From NCBI RefSeq assembly GCF_048418805.1, contig NC_132788.1, positions 107,582,194 through 107,646,193 on the forward strand: 64,000 nt of DNA, written 5' to 3'. Both the position numbers and the translations under genes were made by a program. Shown piece by piece: positions 32,541-43,735 of this stretch. Below the pieces are notes generated by a model. The model ran no database searches, was not told where the DNA came from, and saw only the letters and a list, made by a program, of their open reading frames with translations. This DNA is from Vulpes vulpes. Its lineage: Eukaryota; Chordata; Mammalia; Carnivora; Canidae. Each line of letters starts with the position of its first letter. Positions within the stretch are counted from its first letter, which is position 1.

Positions 32541-33158
32541 CGGGTGGCGGGGTGGGGAGGGTGGGGGGGCGAGGGGACACAGACACGGAGAGAGAGGAAC
32601 ATGTAGCGCAAGACACAGTGTAGCTCGGGATTGGCTGAACTCGGTAGTATTTATGGTAGCCGCCTGCTGGGGTCCTAGCCCTGCCTGTGTGCCGCCCCTA
32701 GCTTCTCACACCCCCGGCTCCAGCCTCCCTCCTCCTCCTCCCTCTCCCCTCCTCCCCACTCTCCCTGCAGCCGGAGTGGGCCCAATACCTGCCCATTCCA
32801 CCCGGGAGGTAAGCTGAGGCCTGGAGGCGCACAGGGGAGGCCAGGCCCGAAGACAGCAGAGCCTCCAGAAGCCCAGCACCCCCCGCACCTCCCCGCCCGC
32901 GCCCGCCGGGCCCCTCAGGGCGCGCCCCCAGCCTCCCACCCTGGCACTGCATGCAAACACCACGCTAGCTGCCCCTTCCCGCCCTGGGCACCCCGCATCC
33001 CTCCCCCCTCACTCCCCTCCTCCGCGAGGCTAGTTCCAGAGCCCACGCCCACCGGTCCTCTCCCCTGCCCGCAGGAGAGGGGGCGGAGAGAGGGAGCCTA
33101 GCCAGGCGCAGGGGTGGGGGCGGGCGGGCGTCCCAGAATTCCCTTTCTCCCCTTCCCC

Positions 33159-33164
33159 AATAAA
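33159..33164 (+). terminator. TLE5: TLE5 poly(A) signal, proximal
   Basis: AATAAA followed 15-25 bases later by a T/G-rich stretch ('TTGTCTTGGTTTTTATTTTA'). Confidence 0.75.
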
Positions 33165-33428
33165 GATGAGGGTACTCAAGTTGTCTTGGTTTTTATTTTA
33201 TTTTTTTCCTTTTTCCAGTACACTAGCTTGTCTTTTAAGAAAAGGGATATTTAAAAAAAAAAAAAAGAAAAAAAGGACAGAAAAATGTTTTAAAAAAACA
33301 AGCAACACCCACACCTGTGTCTGTATATAGCCTTTTAGACTTGTCAGCTTTTGTTGTGTAGAGTCGTTTGATCGCTGCGGAGAGAAGGGAGACTGCTGTA
33401 CCGAGGGTGGGCTTAGCTGTGCCTTTCA

Positions 33429-33434
33429 AATAAA
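33429..33434 (+). terminator. TLE5: TLE5 poly(A) signal, distal
   Basis: A second AATAAA, with a GT-rich segment 'AGGTTGGTTGCCTTGTT' about 15 bases downstream. Confidence 0.6.
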
Positions 33435-33460
33435 GATGTGAGAAGGTTGGTTGCCTTGTT

Positions 33461-34640
33461 CCTGCCTCTGTGTTGTGGGCTGCCGCGGTGCCCCCCTTCC
33501 CAGGGGAGGAGGGGGCTTCCCTCGTGTCTGAGCTGGGGTGGGGGGTCTGGCCTGTCCCTGTAGTCTGTCTCCCGAACTGATGCCCAGACCGGAGGGGCAG
33601 CTGGAGGCTCCGGGTCACACAGCCCGGCCCAGGGGCCTGAAGCGGAGCAGACCCGGCTTCCCATCCCCAGGCCACAGGGCTCCTCGGTGCCGTTCTTTTC
33701 CCTTAGAGACCAGACTGAGCCCGCAGGACCCACGCCCACTGCATCCCCACGCTGCCCGTTTGGCCAGATCAGAGAACACACAGTGCCCCCCCCAGCTGAA
33801 CCGGACCCTCCGAGGACCTGTCCAAGGCGTCCCTGCCACGCCCCAGCTGGACCACCCAGGGGAACCCCGAGGGAAGGCTATCAAGAGGCCTCCGGCTGCC
33901 CACCCAGGGAACGGGGCAAGGCTGAGGATGAGGCAGGGCGGGCAGTGTAGAATGCAGACCCTAAGGGACCCGGGCACCCAGGGGACTTCTGGACTCTGAG
34001 AAACTCCCACCTGCCCCCAATCCAGTGGGTTCCCAGGTTGGACCACGGGCACAGGGAGGGTGGTTGGGGTGGACTGCTTACCTCTGGGGAAGTGGCTCAG
34101 GTCCCCGAGGAAAGAGAGGCCGAGGGGGGCGTGTGACCCGGTGGTCCCACCAGCCGCCTGCTGTGCCCCAGCCGTCCACCACCGCAGCGAGAGCACCTCC
34201 AGAAATGCCAGCGTGCTGGGGTCCCTCCCTGCCTACCAGTCATCCTTGTGCCGAAAGCCCAAACTCACCCAGGACACTGGGAGAGCGTAAACCCTTTGCA
34301 GCGCCAGTTGTCACAGCTACTTGGAAGGCTACCTGGGCCCCACCTCACGATTCCCCTGCTCCTGGATCTGTGTCCCGGCAGACTGGCCACCACCGCCGGG
34401 CCACTGGCCCCACAAAGACACAAACCAGGGCATTCAGAGCTGCTGTCCCCAGTCACCGCTTCCCTGGACTGGAAACCACAGCAGAACAGATGAGCCGTGA
34501 CCGAATCGTGCCTGGAACACGATGCAGCCGCGAAGAAGAGCGAGGCCTGGCTCCACCGACACCGCCCACGGCATCTTGCGCACCTTTTAACAAGGCAAGA
34601 GGGGGACAAACGCCTAAATACTGAACGTCCCATTTCTACC
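33461..34640. other. intergenic, no gene seen
   Basis: Moderately GC-rich sequence downstream of TLE5. No repeat or exon recognised. Confidence 0.45.
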
Positions 34641-34655
34641 AAGAACAAAGTCAAG

Positions 34656-34812
34656 GGATCCCTGGGTGGCTCAGCGGTGGAGCGTCTGCCTTGGGCCCCG
34701 GGATCGAGTCCCGCATCGGGCTCCCCGCAGGGAGCCTGCTTCTCCCTCTGCCTGGGTCTCTGCCTTTCTCTGTGTGTCTCTCATGAATAAATAAAATATT
34801 AAAAAAAAAAAA
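34656..34812 (+). mobile_element. SINEC, plus, 15-bp target duplication
   Basis: AAGAACAAAGTCAAG occurs exactly at 34641-34655 and 34813-34827. The body is near consensus but has a central deletion after GTCTGCCTTGGG. Confidence 0.95.
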
Positions 34813-35049
34813 AAGAACAAAGTCAAGCCCAGGTGACCTACAGTAGCAGGTGTCATGGGGTTACCCTTGGCAGGGGGATGGGCCACAGGGGGACTTCTAA
34901 CGGGGCTGCCCATGTTTCATTTCTTAACTGGGGGGCTCAGGACACGAGTGTGCGCTTTGTAATCATCAACTTGTTCGCTTACAATCTGCGCTCTTTTGTG
35001 TGTTACAATTCACGATTAAAAAAAAATGCTGAAAAATAGGTTTTGGGGG

Positions 35050-35240
35050 CCTCCATGGCAGCTGGTCCTGCTACCGAGCCTCCCAGTTATCCCTCTTCAG
35101 CAGGCTGCAGCCAGACTGCAGCATCTTGCTGTTCCTTTGCCTAGAGGCCTTTGCACATGCTGTTCCCTCTGTCTGGAACCTTGTTCTTTATTCCCCCTCC
35201 TCCCCAGGGTTGTAATCCTCCGAGACTTCCAGATGTCCCT
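35050..35240 (+). mobile_element. L2 relic, plus
   Basis: 'AGGCCTTTGCACATGCTGTT' and 'CCCTCTGTCTGGAACCTTGT' are L2 hallmarks. Confidence 0.8.
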
Positions 35241-35314
35241 TTTGTCCCCTGACCCTCCCCCAAAGCAGGACTCTGGGGCCCCTCCACCCGGGTCCCGCAC
35301 AGACAACATATTAA

Positions 35315-35357
35315 TATGTCACATGATGTCACATGATGTCATACGATGTCACATGAT
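35315..35357. repeat. 10-bp tandem array (ATGTCACATG)
   Basis: Four 10-bp units, the third a variant (ATGTCATACG), next to a TTTA/TTTG simple repeat at 35389-35449. Confidence 0.92.
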
Positions 35358-35388
35358 GGTTCCAGGAAGATGGTTAGTCTCCAGCCTC

Positions 35389-35414
35389 GATTTATTTATT
35401 TGTTTGTTTGTTTG

Positions 35415-35445
<31 letters not shown>

Positions 35446-35449
35446 TTTT
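35389..35449. repeat. (TTTA/TTTG)n simple repeat
   Basis: T-rich tetranucleotide run. The 12-bp sequence CCAGCCTCGATT occurs on both sides (35379-35390 and 35451-35462), consistent with an inserted, now degraded tail. Confidence 0.85.
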
Positions 35450-35450
35450 C

Positions 35451-35590
35451 CAGCCTCGATTTAAATCCCGGCTCTTGCTCTCATGGCTGGAGAGTGTAGA
35501 CGAGCAGCTCCACCCCCGTGGATCCTGGATCCCCCATCTGTAAAATGGGTAGGATCTCAGAACAAACCTTGTTATGAAGATCATATTATT
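35451..35590 (+). mobile_element. MIR relic, plus
   Basis: 'ATTTAAATCCCGGCTCTTGC' and 'CCCCATCTGTAAAATGGGTA' are MIR hallmarks in order. Confidence 0.8.
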
Positions 35591-35995
35591 TAATTGGCGG
35601 AAATGCTTATGGCTCTGGGCACATTCATTCATTCATCTATTGAGACCTCCAAGCCCCCCGGGGCCCCGAAGACGTAAATCCCTGCCCTCTGGCTGGAAAA
35701 GACAGATAACCAGGAAAATAGAGAGTGTGTCAGCACGTGGTGTGGATAGGGAGCGAGGCCCGGCCGGGATGGAGGGTTGGTGGCAGGATTTTTCTTTTTT
35801 TTTCTTTCTTAATTGGCTCATAGGAGCAACTTAATAAATGTTAGCACATTCACTGAGGGCCGACCTGGGTTGCCACCGTCTCAGACCCTAACGGGGAGAT
35901 TTGAGGCAAGTGAAGTCACTTGTCTGATGTCACTTTCTGGGAAATCGGTGGGAGAATTAGCAGGGAGCCTGCGAGGGCCCGAGCTGTCAGCGGAT
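35591..35995. other. intergenic, no gene seen
   Basis: Possible reversed MIR scrap at 35825-35940. Otherwise unassigned. Confidence 0.4.
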
Positions 35996-35999
35996 GCTG

Positions 36000-36650
36000 T
36001 GATCCCTGATGCTGCTGGCAGATGACGGGCGCCGTGGGAGGGGGGTCACGACCCGACACCCCCAAGCCAGGGGGCTCCTCCGGAGACGGGGCGCCCTGCG
36101 CAGCCACGGGGGTGGGCTCTGCGCCCTCGGGGTCTCCCTCTGGGGCTCGGGCCCCCAGCCCCGCTGCAGGGCTGGTTCCCCCCACCTGGGGAGGGCCCAG
36201 GAGCCCCTCCGGCGGGGGGGCGGGGCGGGGTGCCGGGCGGCCCCGGGGGTGGCGACCGCGGCCGCGGAGCCGGGCGGGCGCAGGGACGGCCTCCGGAGCC
36301 CCCTCCCCGCCGCGGCCTCCCGCGCTTAACGACCGCGCCGCCGGCGACCTCGGCTAATTGATCCGCTAATGGGCCCCGCGCCGCGGCCGCGCCTAATGAG
36401 GCGGGAGGAGGGGGCGGGGGCGGCGGGAGGGCGCAGGGGGGCCCCGGAGAGCCGCGCGGAGAGGGGGAGGGGGCGCGGGAGGGGAGGGGGAGGGGGAGCG
36501 CGAGGAGGAAGCCCAGGGGGTGGAAGGAGGGGGGAGGAGGGCGGAGATGGAGGGAGGGGGCGGGAGCGGAGGGGGAGGGGCGACGCCCCGGGACGTGAGG
36601 ACGGGGAGCGGCGGGGTGCCGCCCCCATCTGACCACCCGACCCCCTCTCA
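36000..36650. promoter_or_regulatory. CpG-rich block of unknown role
   Basis: The left half is CpG-dense and the right half (36395-36600) is a G-rich polypurine run. Between them lie three TAAT words with homeodomain-type flanks (TAATTG 36355-36360, TAATGG 36367-36372, TAATGAG 36394-36400). No exon of a known gene was found. It could be an enhancer or an unannotated promoter. Confidence 0.5.
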
Positions 36651-37254
36651 GACAGCATCCCTGCAGGGGAGCCCCCTGCGCCCTCTCCCAAGGCCCCCCC
36701 TTCCCCTGCCACTCCCCTTTCACGCACAGGCTTCTCAGCTGGGGGATCTGCGAGCATCAGGGGTGTGCGCCCCCCACACACCCTGCACCTCGATTTCCTG
36801 TCCCTACAATGGTCCTAATGTCCTCCGTGTTGGAGAATCCCGCCGCCCCTGTCCCCCTAGGCCCCTCCACCTCCGGGGACTCCTAGGTCTGGGAGCCCCC
36901 AGCCCCAGAGAGCCAACCCTCCTCCCCCGGGGGGAGCTGGAACTCCAGGCCTGACACAGGAGGTGGCCACCGTCCAGCGGGGCCCGGTACACCCGCGGTT
37001 CAGTCTTGGGGGGGAACAGAAAGAGGCCCTGCTGCCAGGGCTGGTGGAGCCTGGGACCTGGAAATGCTGTCACGGGCCCATTCTGCAGACAGCAAAACTG
37101 CAGCACGTTGTTGGGGCCACAGAAGAGGCAGGTGGGTCCCCTGCACTGCGGTAAAGGGGTTCACAGCCCCACAAGGAGCCACCGGAAATAATCAGGAAGG
37201 CCAAGCAAGTCACAAGGGTGACAAATCAACAGCCACGATGTGAACATCTGTCAC
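36651..37254. other. intergenic, no gene seen
   Basis: No exon or repeat recognised. Confidence 0.4.
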
Positions 37255-37570
37255 AGCCCCAGCCTTGGCCAAGGGTTTGGACTAGTCTAATTCATTAAAA
37301 AAAATATATATATATATTCATTTTTATTATTATGTTTATTCATTTTTACCCCCAGTGTGGGGCTCGAACCCCCTCCTCCCAGAGGTCAAGAGTCACGTGC
37401 TCTTTGGACTGAGCCAGCCAGGCACCTCATCTCTGTTACTTCTTGAAAATACCTGTGAAGGGAGGACCATTTTGCAGATAAACTGAGGCTCAGGACAGGT
37501 AGTGACTTGCCCAAGAGCTTCACAGCTGGGAACCTGGATCCTGAGGCAGGGAGGTCCCATCCACAGGGTC
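37255..37570 (-). mobile_element. MIR relic, minus, split by an old Can-SINE
   Basis: 'TTTTGCAGATAAACTGAGGC' and 'AGTGACTTGCCCAAGAGCTT' are reversed MIR. The old SINE (37318-37428) splits it. Confidence 0.72.
37318..37428 (-). mobile_element. old Can-SINE fragment, minus
   Basis: 'TGTGGGGCTCGAACCCCCTC' and 'GACTGAGCCAGCCAGGCACC' are the tRNA-like part and reversed head. Confidence 0.82.
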
Positions 37571-37799
37571 CAGGATCCTCGCCATTGTGTCTAAGAGAAA
37601 GAGAGAGCTTCTGGGAGCCAGTGCTGGGGGGGGGGGCTTCAAGGATGGGGTGGCCAGCAGGTCAGGGGCCAGCAGGAGGGGCTGGGCTGAGGAGGGTGGG
37701 GGGGCGGCGAGGGTGCTCCTTGAGGCCCCCCTTCCCGTGGAGGCCTCCATCCCAACAGTTCTTGGCCTCTTCCCCGTGCCTGGGGGGGGGTGAGCAACC

Positions 37800-38010
37800 C
37801 TGATGCCACCTCGGGGCCTTTGCCTCTGCCTGGAACATGCTGTCCCCAGAGCTGGGCACTCGCTGCCATCACGGCCATCAACACCCCCTCTCCCGCTTTA
37901 TCTTCGCGGCATCAATCACTGCTCACAACTTAAGTCCACAGATATTCCCTTGTTCTCCTTCTCCCCTCACTCTGAGCTCCCTCCCGGACAAAAGGGATGG
38001 GGTCTGAGGC
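37800..38010 (+). mobile_element. L2 relic, plus
   Basis: 'CTCGGGGCCTTTGCCTCTGC', 'CTGGAACATGCTGTCCCCAG'. Confidence 0.75.
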
Positions 38011-39045
38011 GGTGGTGGCCGAGGCCCCAGGCGGAGAGGGTGCCGGCACGCAGTAGGCGGGCAGGGGAGGCTCCGGGAGCCTCGGGCAGCGGCAGAGAAG
38101 GTGGCCCGGAGCCAGCCCCCCGGAGCCCCGGCAGGTGTTGGTGCAGAGGAGGGGCTCAGGGGGCGCCTGGCCTTCCCATTTAGATGCTGCTGGACGTTGG
38201 GAACTGCAGGAGGGGCCCATGAGCCCAACCCGCCCACCCGCCAGGGACACCTCCCCCCCCCCCAGGGTCCCTCCCAGTATCCTAGCATTTCCCTGTGTCT
38301 CCACCCTTGGCTCTGGATGTCCCAGAGTCTCTCTCTCTCTCTCTCTCTCTCTCTGCAGCCCCACCCCCCACCATCCTTCGAGGGCTTTCTAGATCTCTCC
38401 TCCCTTTCTATCTCTCCCTCCTACTCTCCCCATGTGTCCCCCACTCTGTGCACCCCTCCCTGCCATCGGAGCCTCCCCTTGCAGCCGCCCCCACCCTCCA
38501 TCCCCCTCCACCTCCCCCGCACAGGCCTCTCCCACCCACCCGGGCCCCTGGGCCAAGTTGCTGGGCGCCAGCCAGGCCTGGAAGCCGCCCCTCCCCCGCC
38601 CTTGACCCTCCGCCCCCTCCCACCCCCTCTCTCCTCGCCTGCGCTCCTTCCTCCTCCACCCCCTTCGCCCTCCCCCTCCTCCCCCTTCTCCCCCTCCTCC
38701 CCATCCCCAGCCCTGCCTCCTCCCCACACCCCCCTCCCCTTCACCCCTCCTCTTTCCCCGGCCTGGGGGAGAGGCGGGGCCGCTCCCGGTGCCCTGCTGG
38801 GCCTGATCGGGCCTGTTGGGTAAGGGCTGACCCGCCCCCGCGGGGAATGGTGGGTTTCCCCGCCCTGGCGGCGGGTGGCCTGGCACTTGGTCTGCCCACC
38901 TGAGCGGCGGGGAGGGGGTGGCCCGGGGCCCTGAACAGGGCTAGCCCACCCCAAGCCCTGGGGCTGTGTGACCTTGGGCAGGTCCTTAGGCGTCTCTAGA
39001 CTTGGCCGCCTCCACTCCACTCCACGGCTCCCAAGCCAGATGGAC
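38011..39045. other. intergenic, pyrimidine-rich
   Basis: (CT)n at about 38329-38355 and a C/T-rich stretch at about 38450-38760. No gene recognised, though the C-rich run gives long proline/leucine/serine frames. Confidence 0.5.
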
Positions 39046-39049
39046 TGGC

Positions 39050-39520
39050 TGCAGGCATTTATTGGACGCCTGCTGTGTACTGGGCTCTGGGGTGGGTGCC
39101 CAGGGACCCAGGACAGAGCACTTCTTGACCCTCATGGAGCCCACAGCATCCAGGGAAGACAGATAACAAATAAACTAGCAAATAAGATAATTTCAGAGAA
39201 CAGTCAAAGGCTACAAAGAAATCCAACAGGGGCAGGAGACAGAGAATGACAAGGGGCCTCTCTCCGTGGAGGTGACATCTGAGCTAAGACCTGGATGACA
39301 GGAGCCTTCCAGGGAAGATGGCTAAGGGGAGGGGGGCGCTGCAGGCAGAAGCCCAGACAGAGGCAGCACCGCCTGTTCTGGGCAGGTTCTCATCCCAGGC
39401 TTTGCAGGCCTGTTGTGAGCATCAAAGGCAAGGTGGGGGGAATGGGGGGAGGGAATAAGGGGGGCAGCACTCAGGGCAGCGGGAGGGAGCATTGTCAGGG
39501 CAGCTCAGCCCCTTTGTCGG
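39050..39520 (-). mobile_element. L2 relic, minus
   Basis: 'GCATTTATTGGACGCCTGCT', 'CCCTCATGGAGCCCACAGCA', 'GAGGTGACATCTGAGCTAAG' in L2 antisense order. Confidence 0.8.
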
Positions 39521-40315
39521 ATGAGCAGACTAAGGCCCAGACAGAGTAAGAGGTCTCACAGCAAACCAGAGGCCAATGGGGCCACATGGTCTTTTCCACA
39601 CACATCTGTGCCCCACCCCCTGGGGACGCTGAATCGGGGGTCCAGCAAGGAGCACCCCAAGAGTAGGGATGGAGGCAGGGTTCACAGGGATCCGGCACGT
39701 GGCAGCCGCAGCGTAGAGGTGAGGCCCAGACTCAGGGTGGAGGGGGTGTGTGTGGTATGGGGTCTGGGATATGGGCAATGACCAGGGGGCTCCCCAAATC
39801 GAGGCTGCCTTCCTGTGCCTGCTCCTGCCGGCCGGGCTGCCCCCTGCACACACCGGCACAGTAGTGATGGGCAAAGCCGGTTTGCCTGAGCCCCTGTTGG
39901 ATCCTGTGACGATAGGAGGAAGTTCCTACCTCTCCTTTCACAGAATCACGGGGACACCGCAGCAAGGTAGGATCTGAACCCAGGCCTTCAAGGGAAGTGT
40001 GACCTCAGGTGGCCCCTGATCCCCGCAAGCTAGGTTAGCAACGGGCAGGCAGTCAGGGGCTCCGGGGCCCTGCCCCAAGTCCTGGGTGACCTGGGATGGG
40101 CTCTGTCCCTCCCTAGGCTTGCCTCTTTATCCTCCCAACAAATACATGGAGCAGACTCTGTGTTGGGCCTGGGCGGACCGTAAAATCCTCAGTAAGTGCT
40201 CAGAGATGAGTGTTCAAATGAGGGCGGCTGACCAAGTAGGAGGGTTGAGGGCCCCCCTAGGCCGGCTGGCCGGAGCAGGCCTCACTAGCATGTGATGCTC
40301 CATCCAAGACTGGAA
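39521..40315. other. intergenic, MIR scrap then unassigned
   Basis: 39510-39590 resembles reversed MIR. The rest has no exon or clear repeat. Confidence 0.4.
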
Positions 40316-40575
40316 GGGGAGAAGAGTCAGCCGTGGTCCAGGCAAAGGAAACAGCCTATACAAAGGTCCGGGGGCAGGACCTTGCCTGGTACATTAGAGG
40401 AACAACCAAGAGGCCTGAGAGGGGAGGGAGGGAGAGGGAGAAGGAGATGAGGACAAGGAGAGGACAGGGGTTGGATCATGTAGACAAAGGGGGGAGTTTG
40501 GATTTCATTCTGAGGGTGATGGGGACCTCTGGAAGATTCTTGAGCAGAGGAAAGGATGGGGTCTGATCATACGCA
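40316..40575 (-). mobile_element. L2 relic, minus
   Basis: 'GGTCCAGGCAAAGGAAACAG', 'GGATCATGTAGACAAAGGG' and 'TTTGGATTTCATTCTGAGGG' in L2 antisense order. Confidence 0.8.
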
Positions 40576-40591
40576 TATATAGACAGATAAA

Positions 40592-40685
40592 TATTTTTTT
40601 TAAGTAAATATCCATGTCCAACATGGGGCTTGAACTCAAGACCCGGAGATTAAGAGTTGCATGCTCTATGGACTGAGCCATTTTA
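40592..40685 (-). mobile_element. old Can-SINE fragment, minus
   Basis: 'ATGGGGCTTGAACTCAAGAC' and 'GGACTGAGCCATTTTA'. It is the host for the next SINE. Confidence 0.8.
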
Positions 40686-40867
40686 TTTGATTTTATTATT
40701 ATTATTTTTAAAGATTTTATTTTTTTATTAGAGACAGAGAAGCAGAGACACAGGCAGAGGGAGAAGCAGGCCCCATGCAGGGAGACATGGGACTCGATCC
40801 CCGGTCTCCAGGATCAGGCCCTGGGCTAAAGGCGGCACTAAACTGCTGAGCCATCAGGGGTGCCCCA
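40686..40867 (-). mobile_element. SINEC, minus, 15-bp target duplication
   Basis: GACTGAGCCATTTTA is repeated at 40671-40685 and 40868-40882, so the insertion lies at the end of the older SINE. Confidence 0.94.
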
Positions 40868-40882
40868 GACTGAGCCATTTTA

Positions 40883-41995
40883 ATGGGTACACAGGTGGGG
40901 GTAAGGGAGGGTGCATGCAGAGACCCCTGTGAAGCAGGAGGCCAGGGAGAGAAGGCCTTTGGGCCACAATGGCCGGACAGTGGCTTCCCAACATGGACCA
41001 TTTACTAGGAGTTATTTTAAAATACCTGATTGGCCTTCACCTCCTGGAAGATTCTGTCCTCAACCTCAGTTTCCAGGTGGGGAGCCCCGTGGAGCGGAGC
41101 AGAGGCCATCCAGGACTCCCTGTGGCCCCTTCTTTTCTCTTTTGCACCTGCAGGGGCCGGTATTGGGAGCCTTCAGCCAATCCTAGTGCCTCCTTCCTGC
41201 CCCTGGCTGCCCAGTCCCTGACTCCCACCGTCAGAGCCCATCGCGCCTTTGCAGGCCCTCGTGAAAGTAGTAGCTGGGGCCTTTCACCCCATGGGGCCTG
41301 ACCATGTCCCCCGCCCCCCAACCCGCAACTTCACAGCGTGGGCCTGGCCAGAGGCGAGCCCTGCAAGGTGAGGCGTCAGAGCCCATGACTCCTCAATCCC
41401 AGGGGAAGACTTTACACTGTCCCAGCTTTCCTCTATGAGGCAGCTCCTATGCACTCTGCGGAACCCCAGCTTCAACACCCCCTCTGACATCTAGGAAGCC
41501 TTCCCAACTTCCCAAGCAGGGACCTTGCTCCGGCTCATCTCTGCTCCCACCAGTCCCGGTCCCTGCACCTCAGCCCTGACTACAGGGGGCTGAGAGGGTC
41601 TTCTGCTTGGTCTCCCCCTTGCTGTCCCCCACTTGGGAGCCCCTCCCTGAATCCCCAGCATGGCCTAGCCTGGCTGCTCACCCTGGGGACAGCAGAGAGC
41701 ACTGGTTTCTCCAACAAGTCGCTTCCAACCATCTCACTGTACAAGTGAGTAAACTGAGGCCCAGAGAGAGGCCCGCGAGCGTCTTAAGGTCACGGTGGGG
41801 GGCGCCAGCAGCCCGGGCAGGGCTCCCACGTTCCCAGGTGGAGGGCGACGTGTGAGTGACTCTTCTGGGGGGGCTCCGCGCCAACCTTGGCAGGAACAGA
41901 GGCTCAGAGGTCACCTGAGAGCCCTGGCCGGCAGGAGGGGACCGGCTTGGCTGGTGGCCCAGCAGCTCGGCTGGGGGCGGGGGGGCGGGGGGGCG
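40883..41995. other. intergenic, L2/MIR scraps
   Basis: L2-like at 41440-41560 ('CATCTAGGAAGCCTTCCC'), reversed MIR at 41725-41800 ('AAGTGAGTAAACTGAGGCCC'). No exon recognised. Confidence 0.5.
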
Positions 41996-41999
41996 GGAG

Positions 42000-43250
42000 G
42001 CAGAGGTTGGCGAAGTCGGAAGCCAAAGGCTTGGCCTCCCCGAGGGAGCCGCTTTCCCGGCCCGGGTCGGATCAATGGGCTGTAATTATACCGCGCCGGG
42101 CCCGGAGCCGGCGGGGAGGGAGCGGGAGCTGGCAGGAGCGAGGCGGCGGGCGGGGGAGCGCGGCCCGAGAGGGACCCACGTTACTTTGATTGACAGCCCA
42201 GGCGGGCGCCGCGCAACGCCTTCTGGGGATCGTAGTCTTTCCGAGAGGCCCGCTCCCGCCTCCTCTCGCGTTTGCGCTCGGGGAAACCGAGGCACGGGAC
42301 TCCCGCACCTCCCTCCCCTCCGCCTCCACGTCGGCTTATCCCTCCCCTCATCTGGCCTGGGGGCAAAAACTGACGCGGGCTAGCGAGCTTCCAGCCCCGG
42401 GCGAGATCTCGGCTCTTCCCGGGGGTGGGGGGTGGGAAGGGGCCTTCTACCTCAGTTTACCTATCTGTGAAATAGGGCGAGAGGCGCCCCGTGGGGCGCC
42501 AGCTGGCCGGGCTTGTGCAGGGCAGGGTGTTGGGCGAGGGGCTCTGGCATTTGAGGAGGGGCCCGCCGGGCTGGGGGTGGCTCCCTACCCCGGGTTTCGG
42601 AGCCTGACGGCACCGGATCGCCCACCCCCAGCCCCGGCACCACCGAGGCCGGGCGTCCACGAGGCTCTCCGCGTCTGGCGGGGGCGGGGGGAGCCACACG
42701 CTCCTACCCCGCTGGCAGCCCTCTGATTGGCCCAGCCCGTCCCAGTGCCTCCTACCATTGGCTGCAGGCTCCTCGATCGCCATTGGCCGACGCCCATTGT
42801 GACGTCACGGACCCATGTGGGAGCGCCGCGAGGCGATTGGCTGGCTCGCGCAGCCAACCACCGCGGAGAGAGGAATTTCCACAGTAGCCGAGGCGGAGAG
42901 GCTGATTTAAGGTGGTCCGAGCAATCCGGGGTCCCAGCGCTGCTTCTCGGCTTTTTCCTTTAAAAAAAAAATAAAAAATAAAAAACCCACCTCATAAAAA
43001 CCCAGGCAGGGACTGGGGCTGAGCCGTTCCGTACGGCGGGAGGAGGGGGATCAGAAGTGAAGTCCCTTCCCCCATTTTGCAGCTTCTTGCCCGGTTCTGC
43101 AGGTGGGGCGTGCAGCCCCGGCGGGCGGGGGCGGGGGCGGGGGCGGGCGAGTTCGCGGGGCGCAGGCTTCTGGGGTAACCAGAGGGTCATGCTAGACTGT
43201 CCAGCCCGGAACCCACCGCGGCGGTCCTAGCCCGGCCCGGCCTGCCCCGG
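42000..43250. promoter_or_regulatory. unassigned CpG island with promoter motif cluster
   Basis: This is CpG-dense sequence with motifs typical of active promoters: a ZNF143/THAP11-like site (minus strand, 42211-42237, core ACTACGATCCCCAGAAGGC), four inverted CCAAT boxes (ATTGG at 42726, 42757, 42782, 42836), a perfect CRE TGACGTCA (42800-42807) and GC boxes at 43125-43150. The known start codons of TLE5 and TLE2 are both several kb away. It may be an alternative TLE2 promoter or the promoter of a non-coding transcript. No coding exon was recognised. Confidence 0.65.
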
Positions 43251-43394
43251 CCGCGTGTGCATTTCAGCGAGGTGCGGTGGGTCCCCCATTTCACCGCTCC
43301 CAGCTGAGCCCCCCAAATTCTCAAAGCTGCCCCCAAAGCCGAGCTCACAGCAAACGGTCTCCTACCTCCTGGGGGATCACGTACATGATCCTGT

Positions 43395-43418
43395 GTGTGT
43401 ATGTGTGTGTGTGTGTGG
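43395..43418. repeat. (TG)n microsatellite
   Basis: TG run interrupted once by TATG. Confidence 0.9.
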
Positions 43419-43735
43419 TCTTGTGGCTTCTGGGCAATCCACAAATCTGTATTTACCCTCCCCTGCGGAGTGTGCCTGGTAGAAATGTCTAAAGCCTGTT
43501 GCCTCAAGGTCCCCTCCTCCAGGAAGCCTCTCTGGCTTCACCAGGCAGAGGCCCTGTCTGTCCGGTCTGCAGGCGCTCACTCCATGCGTGACCCAGGAGT
43601 CAGTGCCTAACTCTGTCCACCCCCCACTTCCCTATCCTGGGCCAGGGGTCTCTAGGAGCCCCAGGGCCTTCCAGCATGAGGGTGGGTTGTAGAATAAATA
43701 CCCACCTGAACAGCCTGTGCTCACTGTGTGGAGGG
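43419..43735. other. intergenic, L2-like
   Basis: 'CCCCTCCTCCAGGAAGCCTC' at 43511 is L2-like (plus). Otherwise unassigned. Confidence 0.45.

Larger units (their letters stand above)
32541..33460 (+). other. TLE5: TLE5 3' UTR and flank
   Basis: The stop is followed by GC-rich 3' UTR. Two candidate poly(A) signals are visible, so the transcript may end near 33180 or near 33455. Confidence 0.75.

Noticed and set aside
38101..38903. Long Pro/Ser/Leu-rich frames
   Set aside because: They arise from a C/T-rich tract, with no start context, splice sites or homology.
42962..42990. A/T-rich TTTAAAAAAAAAATAAAAAATAAA as a TATA box or poly(A) signal for the 42-kb CpG island
   Set aside because: It is a degenerate A-run typical of a retroposon tail; the position relative to the CCAAT/CRE cluster fits neither use clearly.
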